The position numbers and the translations under genes are program-made. Below the pieces are notes generated by a model. The model was not told where the DNA came from. It saw nothing but the letters and a program-made list of their open reading frames with translations, and ran no database searches. Below, one piece after another: positions 1-6,210 of a stretch of 10,038 nucleotides of DNA. The stretch's first letter is position 1; each line of letters begins with the position of its first letter. This stretch comes from Prevotellaceae bacterium UBA1716 (GTDB lineage: Bacteria; Bacteroidota; Bacteroidia; Bacteroidales; Bacteroidaceae), in contig DCIW01000198.1 of the NCBI GenBank assembly GCA_002317225.1, positions 1-10,038 of the forward strand, written 5' to 3'.

Positions 1-1118
1 TCATGCCTGCCCTTATGGGTATTGTGGCCGACCGTTGGGTACAAGCACAGAGATTGCTCTCGTTCTGTCATTTCATGGCGGCAGTATTTATGGGACTTGC
101 TGCATGGATCGGTCTTAGTGCTGGTGAAGGTGAGGTGAACGGTACTGCCTTGTTCGCTTCATACTCTATGAGTGTGGCATTCTATATGCCTACTCTCGCA
201 CTCTCCAATTCAGTTGCCTATTCTGCTCTCGACAAGGCTGGACTCGATACCGTTAAGGCATTCCCACCTATCCGTGTGTTTGGTACGGTAGGTTTCATCT
301 GTGCTATGCTCTTTGTCGACTTCACCGGTTTCCAGAACACACCTATGCAGTTCATCGTTTCGGGTGCTGTAAGCGTTGCTCTTGCTATCTATGCTCTCAC
401 ACTTCCACAGTGTCCTGTAGGTCGCAACAACACTAACCAGTCGCTTGCAGAGGCATTCGGTCTTAAGGCATTCACCCTCTTCAAGGATAAGAAGATGGCA
501 TTCTTCTTCATCTTCTCTTTCTTGCTTGGTGTAAGTCTTCAGATTACAAATGGATATGCAAATCCTTACATCCAGTCGTTCGGTGAAAACCCAGAATACC
601 AAGGCATGTATTTCGTAGAACACAGTAACTTCCTCATCTCGCTCAGCCAGATGTCCGAAACTCTCTGTATCCTCCTTATCCCATTCTTCCTGAAGCGATT
701 CGGTATCAAGAAGGTGATGCTTATTGCTATGTTTGCTTGGGTAGGTCGTTTTGGATTCTTCGGTCTTGGCAATCCTGGTAACGGAGTATGGTTATTCATC
801 CTCTCATGTATCGTTTATGGTGTTGCTTTCGACTTCTTCAACGTATCGGGTTCGCTCTTTGTTGATAAGGAAACTGACGTTAGCATCCGTTCATCAGCAC
901 AGGGTCTCTTCATGCTCATGACCAATGGTCTTGGTGCTACTCTCGGTTCGCTCGGAGCAAAGGCAATCATCAATCATTTCGTATATGCTGATGGACTTTC
1001 GATTGCTGAGCAGGCTGCTGGTTGGCAAACTTCTTGGTACATCTTTGCCGCTTATGCAGCAGTAGTTGGTATCGCCTTCGCAATCCTCTTCGAATACAAG
1101 CACGTTCGCGAGGAATAG
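1..1118 (+). CDS. NupG-family nucleoside/H+ symporter (MFS), 5' end missing
   Basis: This is an inner-membrane nucleoside importer of the Nuc_H_symport (NupG/XapB) branch of the major facilitator superfamily, which takes up nucleosides with protons. The visible 371 residues follow E. coli NupG (recalled from memory) almost throughout. Landmarks are MPALMGIVADRW at the start, FPPIRVFGTVGFI near residue 90, SQMSETLCILLIPFF near 215, IVYGVAFDFFNVSGSLFV near 270, SAQGLFMLMTNG near 300 and a YKHVR end. The first landmark lies about 50 residues into NupG, so the ATG at position 3 is internal; the true start and first membrane helix lie upstream of the window. About ten or eleven hydrophobic helices remain. 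Most NupG relatives end, as here, with a short cytosolic tail; the stop is TAG at 1116-1118. Nucleoside specificity is inferred from family and cannot be narrowed to one substrate. Confidence 0.93.
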   Translation, partial: MPALMGIVADRWVQAQRLLSFCHFMAAVFMGLAAWIGLSAGEGEVNGTALFASYSMSVAFYMPTLALSNSVAYSALDKAGLDTVKAFPPIRVFGTVGFICAMLFVDFTGFQNTPMQFIVSGAVSVALAIYALTLPQCPVGRNNTNQSLAEAFGLKAFTLFKDKKMAFFFIFSFLLGVSLQITNGYANPYIQSFGENPEYQGMYFVEHSNFLISLSQMSETLCILLIPFFLKRFGIKKVMLIAMFAWVGRFGFFGLGNPGNGVWLFILSCIVYGVAFDFFNVSGSLFVDKETDVSIRSSAQGLFMLMTNGLGATLGSLGAKAIINHFVYADGLSIAEQAAGWQTSWYIFAAYAAVVGIAFAILFEYKHVREE

Positions 1119-1151
1119 TACAATAGACATTGCTTTTCTAATACTTTTCAG

Positions 1152-1202
1152 CCTTATTCTTGTATATATTGTCGTCTCAGACAAATATTTGCAGGAATAA
1201 GG
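1152..1202 (+). terminator. Long imperfect stem-loop after the transporter gene
   Basis: CCTTATTC (1152-1159) pairs perfectly with GAATAAGG (1195-1202). Pairing continues inward through two G-U wobbles, one mismatch and one bulge to a small loop around 1174-1179, giving roughly 20 pairs in all. It starts 34 bases after the transporter stop and is followed by a T-rich stretch (1203-1214). It best fits a factor-independent terminator for the transporter, though the U tract is interrupted and the stem is AT-rich. A processed 3' end or a leader element of the next gene is also possible. Confidence 0.5.
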
Positions 1203-1233
1203 TTGATTTTATTGTAAATAATTCCTATATTTG
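1203..1233 (+). promoter_or_regulatory. Bacteroidetes-type promoter for the glycosyltransferase gene
   Basis: TATATTTG at 1226-1233 matches the Bacteroidetes -7 consensus TAnnTTTG exactly. A TTG at 1203-1205 lies 20 bases upstream as the -33 element. Transcription would begin near 1240, leaving a leader of about 55 bases with no Shine-Dalgarno sequence. The promoter directly follows the preceding stem-loop, a terminator-then-promoter arrangement that makes the downstream gene an independent unit. Confidence 0.65.
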
Positions 1234-1295
1234 CACGATTTTATACTAATATAAGAACCAATTAAGATAGAAGCACACCTGCATCATCAAGAAAA

Positions 1296-2027
1296 ATGGC
1301 TTTACATCTTACAGATTTAACACTGTTGAAGAATAAGGACGAACTCAACAACTTGCCTGATGGTAAGTTGATGATCAATACGGTCAATGCATATTCTTTC
1401 AATCTTGCTCAACGCGACGAACCCTTTATCAGGGCATTGAAGGAATGTGATGTGTTGATTCCTGATGGTGCATCTATCGTTTGGGCTTGCAATTTCCTCA
1501 AACATAAGAATCCGCCTGAGAGCAGAACAGCGGGTTGGGACTTGTTTGAGTTCGAGATGGACAAGTGGAACAAGCGAGGTGGAAAGGTTTTGTTCTTCGG
1601 TTCTTCGGAAAAGGTGCTTGCAATGATTCGCAAGCGATGTGCAGAGGTTTATCCTAATATACAGGTTGAGACTTATAGTCCTCCGTTCAAGCCCGACTTC
1701 ACTGAAGAGGACAATAAGATGATGGTCGACAAGATAAACGAGGTTAATCCAGACCTCCTTTGGATTGGAATGACTGCTCCAAAGCAAGAAAAGTGGACCT
1801 TTGCTCATTGGGACGAGATGAATATCCATTGTCATGTAGGTTCGATAGGTGCTGTGTTCGATTTCTTTGCAGGAACCAAGAAGCGTGCTCCAGAATGGTG
1901 TCAAAAGATGGGACTTGAGTGGTTACATCGCTTCTGCACGGAACCAAAACGTATGTTCCGCCGCTATATAATCGGCAATCCACGTTTCATTCAGCACGTG
2001 GTGACACAGAGGATATTTTCAAAATAA
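1296..2027 (+). CDS. WecG/TagA/CpsF-family glycosyltransferase (GT26)
   Basis: A 243-residue enzyme of CAZy family GT26. Members transfer a sugar, often ManNAc or ManNAcA, from a UDP donor to a lipid-linked acceptor in making cell-surface polysaccharide or teichoic acid, at the inner face of the cytoplasmic membrane. Visible marks are INTVNAYSF (27-35), the IPDGASIVWA block with D57, matching the proposed catalytic Asp of TagA, TAGWDLF (78-84), WIGMTAPKQEKW near 155-167, and the C-terminal block GAVFDFFAGTKKRAPEW followed by GLEWLHRF and EPKRMFRRYI. Length is typical. There is no signal peptide or membrane helix; the basic C-terminus, as in TagA, probably contacts the membrane. The ATG has an A-rich leader and follows a good promoter. 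The gene stands alone rather than inside a visible polysaccharide cluster, so donor and acceptor cannot be named. Confidence 0.9.
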   Translation: MALHLTDLTLLKNKDELNNLPDGKLMINTVNAYSFNLAQRDEPFIRALKECDVLIPDGASIVWACNFLKHKNPPESRTAGWDLFEFEMDKWNKRGGKVLFFGSSEKVLAMIRKRCAEVYPNIQVETYSPPFKPDFTEEDNKMMVDKINEVNPDLLWIGMTAPKQEKWTFAHWDEMNIHCHVGSIGAVFDFFAGTKKRAPEWCQKMGLEWLHRFCTEPKRMFRRYIIGNPRFIQHVVTQRIFSK

Positions 2028-2036
2028 GGCAAATAC

Positions 2037-2069
2037 GAACGGGGCTGCATTGTGACAGTTCCGTTCTTT
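2037..2069 (+). terminator. Hairpin terminator after the GT26 gene
   Basis: GAACGGGGCTG (2037-2047) pairs with CAGTTCCGTTC (2056-2066). The 11-pair stem contains two G-U wobbles and closes an 8-base loop, with TTT directly after it. It begins 10 bases after the stop codon. The U tract is short, but stem and position fit a factor-independent terminator that separates the glycosyltransferase from the kinase. Confidence 0.6.
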
Positions 2070-2092
2070 GAGTTAAATTAATTAAGCAAACA

Positions 2093-3016
2093 ATGCGAAA
2101 GATAATAGGAATCGGTGAGACGATTCTCGACATAATATTTAAGAACGAACAGCCTACTGCAGCAGTACCGGGTGGTTCTGTTTTCAACGGAATCATATCG
2201 CTTGGGCGACTCGGACTGAATGTCACCATGATTACCGAAACGGGAAATGACAAGGTGGGAGGAATCATTAAGTCGTTCATGAAGGATAACGGTGTTGACG
2301 ACTCTTGTGTTTGTATGTACGAAGATGGTCGCACAGCAATCTCGCTCGCTTATCTCAACGATCGCAACGATGCAGAATACACCTTCTATAAGGATTATCC
2401 AAAGTGCCGTCTCGAGGTCGAATGGCCGGAGATAAATAAGGATGACATCATCATGATGGGAAGCTATTTTGTGCTAAATCCTGTATTGAGGGACAAGGTG
2501 AAGGAGTTTCTTGATTATGCTCGCGAACGTGAAGCACTCATCTATTACGACATCAATTTCCGTTCGTCACATGCTTCGGAGGCACTCAAACTTTACGGAA
2601 CTATCCTTGAGAATTTCGAATATGCTGATATCGTTCGTGGTTCGACCGAAGACTTCCAGAATATGTTTGGAATAAGTGATGCTCACAAGGCTTACAATCA
2701 GGAGGTGGCGTTATATTGCAAGCGAATGCTTTGCACTGATGCAGATGGGGATATTAAGTTGATGACTCCTTCAGTCGATAAGGCATATAAGGTCAATAAG
2801 ATTGAAACCGTTTCGACTATTGGTGCCGGTGATAATTTTAATGCGGGTGTGGTGTTCGGACTCATAAGGAATAATGTCACTCGCGACCAACTCGATAATC
2901 TCGATGAGCAGACTTGGGATAAGATAGTGCAGACTGGACAAGATCTTGCAGCACAAGTTTGCCAAAGCTTTAATAATTCAATCAGCAAAGAGTTTGCTGA
3001 AAACTATATTAAGTAA
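2093..3016 (+). CDS. PfkB-family carbohydrate kinase (fructokinase/ribokinase-like)
   Basis: A cytosolic sugar kinase of 307 residues, usual for the ribokinase/PfkB fold, which moves phosphate from ATP to a sugar hydroxyl. The N-terminus has GIGETILDIIF (6-16) with the expected substrate-side Asp at D13. PGGSVFNG (26-33) is the PfkB signature 1 region with the GG pair at 27-28 and N32. Signature 2 is STIGAGDNFNAG, where GAGD spans 244-247 and D247 is the expected catalytic base and anion-hole end. A conserved YYDINFR segment lies near residue 150. The substrate is not readable from sequence; fructose or a related hexose is most likely because the protein resembles Bacteroidales fructokinase-like kinases. 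The start ATG sits behind an AT-rich leader without a Shine-Dalgarno sequence. A terminator lies upstream and no clear promoter of its own is visible. No residues of either signature are missing. Confidence 0.9.
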   Translation: MRKIIGIGETILDIIFKNEQPTAAVPGGSVFNGIISLGRLGLNVTMITETGNDKVGGIIKSFMKDNGVDDSCVCMYEDGRTAISLAYLNDRNDAEYTFYKDYPKCRLEVEWPEINKDDIIMMGSYFVLNPVLRDKVKEFLDYAREREALIYYDINFRSSHASEALKLYGTILENFEYADIVRGSTEDFQNMFGISDAHKAYNQEVALYCKRMLCTDADGDIKLMTPSVDKAYKVNKIETVSTIGAGDNFNAGVVFGLIRNNVTRDQLDNLDEQTWDKIVQTGQDLAAQVCQSFNNSISKEFAENYIK

Positions 3017-3021
3017 GTTTG
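2993..3021 (+). promoter_or_regulatory. Possible promoter for the helicase unit, overlapping the kinase 3' end
   Basis: TAAGTTTG at 3014-3021 fits TAnnTTTG and overlaps the kinase stop codon. TTTG at 2993-2996 lies 17 bases upstream as a -33 element, slightly short of the usual spacing. If used, transcription would start near 3028 and give a leader of about 100 bases holding the octamer repeats. The match could be coincidental in such AT-rich sequence. Confidence 0.35.
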
Positions 3022-3046
3022 TAAGTTAATAAGTTAATAAGTTTTT
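3015..3046 (+). repeat. Four tandem 8-base units, AAGTTnnT
   Basis: The units are aagtttgt, aagttaat, aagttaat and aagttttt, running head to tail from the last two bases of the kinase stop codon. The middle two copies are identical. The array faces a second octamer array at 3079-3116 whose consensus is the reverse complement of the last unit here. Short AT-rich tandem repeats of this look are, from memory, frequent in Prevotella and Bacteroides spacers. Confidence 0.75.
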
Positions 3047-3086
3047 ATGTTTTAAATGGTCTCGAACTGTTTTAAGCATAAAACTT
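3039..3086 (+). other. AU-rich hairpin between kinase and helicase
   Basis: AAGTTTT at 3039-3045 pairs with AAAACTT at 3080-3086. The stem continues with ATG (3047-3049) against CAT (3077-3079) and further A/T pairs and one wobble to about 3056/3071, with bulged T residues at 3046 and 3053. About 16 pairs enclose a 14-base loop. No U tract follows, so it is a poor terminator; it may be an mRNA leader structure. Confidence 0.45.
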
Positions 3087-3116
3087 AAAAACTCAAAAAC
3101 TTAAAAACTCAAAAAC
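3079..3116 (+). repeat. Tandem 8-base units, AAAAACTY, opposite orientation to the 3015-3046 array
   Basis: Four units plus a partial fifth alternate AAAAACTT and AAAAACTC, the first beginning with T instead of A. This makes a 16-base period repeated about 2.3 times. AAAAACTT is the exact reverse complement of the AAGTTTTT unit at 3039-3046, so any of its copies can pair with the left array in RNA or single-stranded DNA. Confidence 0.75.
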
Positions 3117-3128
3117 GATTTATTTGAT

Positions 3129-5141
3129 TTGAAAACATTTGAAGAACTTGGCGTTAATGGAGAAATTCTCCGCGCCATCACAGAGATGGGTTATGAAAAC
3201 CCAATGCCAGTGCAGGAGGAAGTGATTCCGTACCTGCTTGGAAACAATAATGATGTAGTTGCACTTGCCCAGACTGGTACGGGTAAGACTGCAGCTTATG
3301 GTCTTCCTGTATTGCAGAAGGTGGACACTGCTCAGGTGATGCCTCAGGCAGTTGTGATTGCTCCTACTCGTGAACTCTGCTTGCAGATTACAGACGACCT
3401 CAAGGATTATTCCAAGTACATCGAGGGACTCCATGTGCTTGCTGTTTACGGAGGTGCTAATATCGAACCGCAGATTCGTGCTTTGAAACGCGGTGTTCAG
3501 GTTATTGTAGCAACTCCTGGTCGCCTTGTCGACCTTATGAATCGTGGTGTTGCAGACCTTTCTGCAGTTCAGAATGTAGTGCTCGATGAGGCTGATGAGA
3601 TGCTCAATATGGGTTTCTCTGAGAGTATCGATGCAATTCTCGCTGGTGTTCCAAAGGACCGTAACACATTGCTTTTCTCTGCTACAATGAGTAAGGAGAT
3701 TGAGCGTATTGCAAAGAACTACCTTACAGATGCAAAGGAGATTGTTGTGGGCTCTCGTAATGAGGGTGCAGAACATGTCAACCATATCTATTATCTCGTT
3801 TCTGCTCGTGATAAGTACAATGCTTTGAAGCGAGTGGCAGACTACTATCCTGAGATTTATGCTATCATCTTCTGCCGTACTCGTATGGAGACTCAGGAGA
3901 TTGCTGACAAACTTATTCAGGATGGATATAATGCAGAGTCGCTTCATGGTGAACTCTCACAAGCTCAGCGTGACCTCACTATGCAGCGTTTCCGCCTTCA
4001 CCGAGTACAGTTGCTCGTTGCTACAGATGTTGCTGCTCGTGGTCTTGATGTCGATGAACTCACTCACGTAATCAACTATGGTCTTCCTGATGATATCGAG
4101 TCATATACTCACCGTTCGGGTCGTACCGGTCGTGCAGGTCGTTCGGGTACTTCTATCTCAATCATACATGTGAAGGAGAAGAATAAGGTTCGTGCTATTG
4201 AGAATCAGATTCAGAAGAAGTTCGTTCCGGGTATTCTTCCTTCAGGTCAGGAGATTTGTGCTAAGCAGCTTTACAAGGTTATCGACGACATTGAGAAGGT
4301 TGAGGTTAACGAAGAGGAGATTGCTCCATTCCTCCCAGAAGTATATCGCAAGTTCGATACGATGGACAAGGAAGACCTCATCAAGCGTATGGTCTCAATG
4401 GAGTTCAATACATTCCTCGACTATTACAAGAAAGCCCCTGAAATTATCCAACCATCAGAAAAGGGTGGTCGTGAGGATAGAGGTGACAAGAAGGGTTATA
4501 AGGATCGTAAGGGCGAGCGTGGTGGTGATAACAATCGCACACCAGAACCAGGTTATTCCCGTCTCTTCATCAATCTCGGTAAGAAGGATAAGGTCAATCC
4601 AAAGGTATTCATGGGCTTTATCAACCGTGTTGCTGAGGGCAAGAAGATCGACCTCGGTCGCATCGACCTTATGCAGACCTTCTCATTCTTCGAAGTTCCT
4701 GAGTCACAGGCTAAGATGGTGATTGATGTGCTCTCTGGTCAAGAATTCGATGGCAGAAGAGTGAATGTAGAGATGACTGGTGAAAACGAAGGAGGCTCAA
4801 GCAAGTCAAGAGGTTCACGCAGAGGTGGTGATGACTCAAGGGATTCAAGAAGATCTCGTGACTCAAGAGGTTCAAGGGATTCAAGAGGTTCAAGGGATTC
4901 AAAGGAATCGAGAAGATCTCGCGACTCAAGAGACTCTCGCGAAGACCGCCGTGGCAAGCGTGGTGGTGAGCGTTTCAAGTCAGTTCGTTCAGATGCTCAT
5001 CAACCAGCGGGCAAACCAAAGAGAGCATCTCGTGAAGAGCGTGCTCCTAAGGGGCAGGCAGAATGGGCTAAGTACTTTGAAGGACAAGTTGAAAGTCAGC
5101 CATTCTATGGTGAATTTGCAAAGAAGAAAAAGAAAAAGTAA
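3129..5141 (+). CDS. DEAD-box RNA helicase, DeaD/CsdA-like, with DbpA-type RNA-binding domain and Arg/Ser-rich tail
   Basis: An ATP-dependent RNA helicase of 670 residues for unwinding structured RNA, probably in ribosome assembly, mRNA decay or cold adaptation. The RecA-like core shows the Q motif (conserved F4, then GYENPMPVQ), AQTGTGKT with K53, PTREL, TPGRLVD, DEAD at 153-156, SAT at 184-186, VATDVAARGLD and HRSGRTGRAGR from 328. A charged linker leads to a DbpA-type RNA-binding domain at about 476-549 (YSRLFINLG to VNVEM). Residues 555-615 are low complexity, rich in Ser-Arg-Asp and Ser-Arg-Gly, and the protein ends in six lysines. The start is TTG at 3129-3131. An in-frame stop lies upstream at 3102-3104 with no ATG between, and starting at the next ATG (about residue 20) would delete F4 of the Q-motif region, so TTG is favoured. 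The architecture is closest to DeaD/CsdA; the exact role is inferred. Confidence 0.93.
   Translation: MKTFEELGVNGEILRAITEMGYENPMPVQEEVIPYLLGNNNDVVALAQTGTGKTAAYGLPVLQKVDTAQVMPQAVVIAPTRELCLQITDDLKDYSKYIEGLHVLAVYGGANIEPQIRALKRGVQVIVATPGRLVDLMNRGVADLSAVQNVVLDEADEMLNMGFSESIDAILAGVPKDRNTLLFSATMSKEIERIAKNYLTDAKEIVVGSRNEGAEHVNHIYYLVSARDKYNALKRVADYYPEIYAIIFCRTRMETQEIADKLIQDGYNAESLHGELSQAQRDLTMQRFRLHRVQLLVATDVAARGLDVDELTHVINYGLPDDIESYTHRSGRTGRAGRSGTSISIIHVKEKNKVRAIENQIQKKFVPGILPSGQEICAKQLYKVIDDIEKVEVNEEEIAPFLPEVYRKFDTMDKEDLIKRMVSMEFNTFLDYYKKAPEIIQPSEKGGREDRGDKKGYKDRKGERGGDNNRTPEPGYSRLFINLGKKDKVNPKVFMGFINRVAEGKKIDLGRIDLMQTFSFFEVPESQAKMVIDVLSGQEFDGRRVNVEMTGENEGGSSKSRGSRRGGDDSRDSRRSRDSRGSRDSRGSRDSKESRRSRDSRDSREDRRGKRGGERFKSVRSDAHQPAGKPKRASREERAPKGQAEWAKYFEGQVESQPFYGEFAKKKKKK
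4806..4932 (+). repeat. In-frame tandem repeats coding the Arg/Ser-rich helicase tail
   Basis: An 18-base unit, tcaagaggttcaagggat, is repeated exactly at 4863-4880 and 4881-4898, with degenerate copies around it. A 22-base block starting agaagatctcg occurs at 4848-4869 and again at 4911-4932 with one difference. All periods are multiples of three, so copy changes would keep the frame and only alter tail length. Serine is mostly TCA and arginine mostly AGA/AGG here, whereas the helicase core mainly uses CGT/CGC for arginine. Confidence 0.85.
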
Positions 5142-5147
5142 TATTTT

Positions 5148-6182
5148 ATGAAAGTTTTCCAACATGTATCAGACATCGGTGACCTTAAGAAGGCACTTGA
5201 TGAAGCATTTGAGATAAAGAACGACCGTTATAAGTATCAGGAACTTGGTAAGAACAAGACTGCAATGCTCGTGTTCTTCAACAATTCCCTTCGTACCCGC
5301 CTTTCTACACAGAAGGCAGCACTCAACCTCGGTATGAATGTAATCGTACTCGATGTGAATGCTGGTGCGTGGAAACTTGAGACAGAGCGTGGTGTCATCA
5401 TGGAGAGCGACAAGAGTGAGCATCTCCTTGAGGCAATCCCTGTGATGGGTTCTTATTGTGATATCATTGGTGTGCGTTCGTTTGCGCGTTTCGAGAGTCG
5501 TAAGGATGATTATGAGGAGAAGATTCTCAATCAGTTTATCAAGTATTCAGGCAAACCTGTATTCTTCATGGAGAGTGCTACAGTTCACCCTCTTCAGGCA
5601 TTTGCCGACCTCATCACTATCGAGGAATACAAGAATTGCGACTATATCGAGGCAAACCCACTCTTCGGTGGTGAACCAGTTAAGCGTACTCCAAACAAGC
5701 GTCCAAAGGTAGTTCTCACTTGGGCTCCACATCCAAAGGCACTTCCACAAGCAGTTCCTAACTCATTCGCTGAATGGATGCGTGCAGCAGATGTTGACTT
5801 CGTTATCACTCATCCTGAGGGTTACGAACTCGACCCTGAGTTTGCTGGTGATGCAAAGGTAGAGTACGACCAGATGAAAGCGTTTGAAGGTGCAGACTTC
5901 ATCTATGCAAAGAACTGGTCTTGTCCAGGTGTCACTCGTCCTGAGGACTATGGAAAGGTTCTTGGTGACTATCATGATTTCGCTGAATGGACGGTAGGTG
6001 AGCGTCAGATGGCAGTTACTAACAATGCCTTCTTCATGCATTGTCTCCCAGTTCGTCGTAATATGATTGTTACTGATGATGTGATTGAGGCACCTACATC
6101 GCTCGTAATTCCTGAGGCGGCAAACCGAGAGATTAGTGCGACAGTGGTGTTGAAGAGAATTTTGGAATCATTAAATAAGTGA
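5148..6182 (+). CDS. argF': N-succinylornithine carbamoyltransferase (ArgF')
   Basis: This enzyme transfers the carbamoyl group of carbamoyl phosphate to N-succinyl-L-ornithine to give N-succinylcitrulline, a cytosolic step of the acylated arginine pathway of Bacteroidetes. It resembles the Bacteroides fragilis enzyme (recalled) over its whole length. The carbamoyl-phosphate site is SLRTR (47-51), followed by HPLQ after MESAT. HCLPVRRN near the C-terminus takes the place of the ornithine loop. EAIPVM carries P98, aligning with the proline reported to favour succinyl- over acetylornithine, where Xanthomonas has Glu. At 344 residues it is longer than the roughly 318-residue B. fragilis protein. 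Extra residues appear after ITIEEYK (an insert running through ANPLFGGEPVKRTPNK) and near CPGVTRPEDYG. The ATG lies 6 bases after the helicase stop, so the two genes are probably co-transcribed. N-acetylornithine as substrate is less likely. Confidence 0.9.
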   Translation: MKVFQHVSDIGDLKKALDEAFEIKNDRYKYQELGKNKTAMLVFFNNSLRTRLSTQKAALNLGMNVIVLDVNAGAWKLETERGVIMESDKSEHLLEAIPVMGSYCDIIGVRSFARFESRKDDYEEKILNQFIKYSGKPVFFMESATVHPLQAFADLITIEEYKNCDYIEANPLFGGEPVKRTPNKRPKVVLTWAPHPKALPQAVPNSFAEWMRAADVDFVITHPEGYELDPEFAGDAKVEYDQMKAFEGADFIYAKNWSCPGVTRPEDYGKVLGDYHDFAEWTVGERQMAVTNNAFFMHCLPVRRNMIVTDDVIEAPTSLVIPEAANREISATVVLKRILESLNK

Positions 6183-6203
6183 AGAGTGAAGAACTCTTCA
6201 CTC
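6178..6203 (+). promoter_or_regulatory. Two mutually exclusive hairpins between argF' and ruvB
   Basis: AGTGAAGAG (6178-6186) pairs perfectly with CTCTTCACT (6194-6202) around a 7-base loop. GAGTGAAG (6184-6191) pairs perfectly with CTTCACTC (6196-6203) around a 4-base loop. The alternatives arise because GTGAAGA is repeated in tandem opposite one CTTCAC arm. The element overlaps the argF' TGA stop (6180-6182) and ends 7 bases before the ruvB ATG, after a C-rich run. It could terminate or attenuate transcription or control ruvB translation; the lack of a U-rich tail (only TTT after five C) argues against a strong terminator. Confidence 0.5.
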
Positions 6204-6210
6204 CCCCTTT

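Noticed and set aside
3..5. ATG at position 3 as the true start of the transporter
   Set aside because: The sequence following it matches NupG about 50 residues into the protein, and the reading frame is open back to the window edge, so the gene is cut by the window.
3120..3947. Long open frame on the minus strand opposite the helicase core
   Set aside because: It mirrors codon structure of the conserved DEAD-box gene, shows no recognisable domain, and is rich in Cys, Ser and Leu as antisense shadows often are.
4806..4932. CRISPR-like or independent DNA repeat array
   Set aside because: Units are 18-22 bases, mostly abutting without unique spacers, and stay in frame inside the helicase gene; they are coding low-complexity repeats.
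4739..4978. Minus-strand frame with Leu-Glu-Ser and Pro-rich repeats opposite the Arg/Ser tail
   Set aside because: Its repeats are simply the complement of the in-frame tandem repeats of the helicase tail, and there is no start signal or related protein that I recognise.
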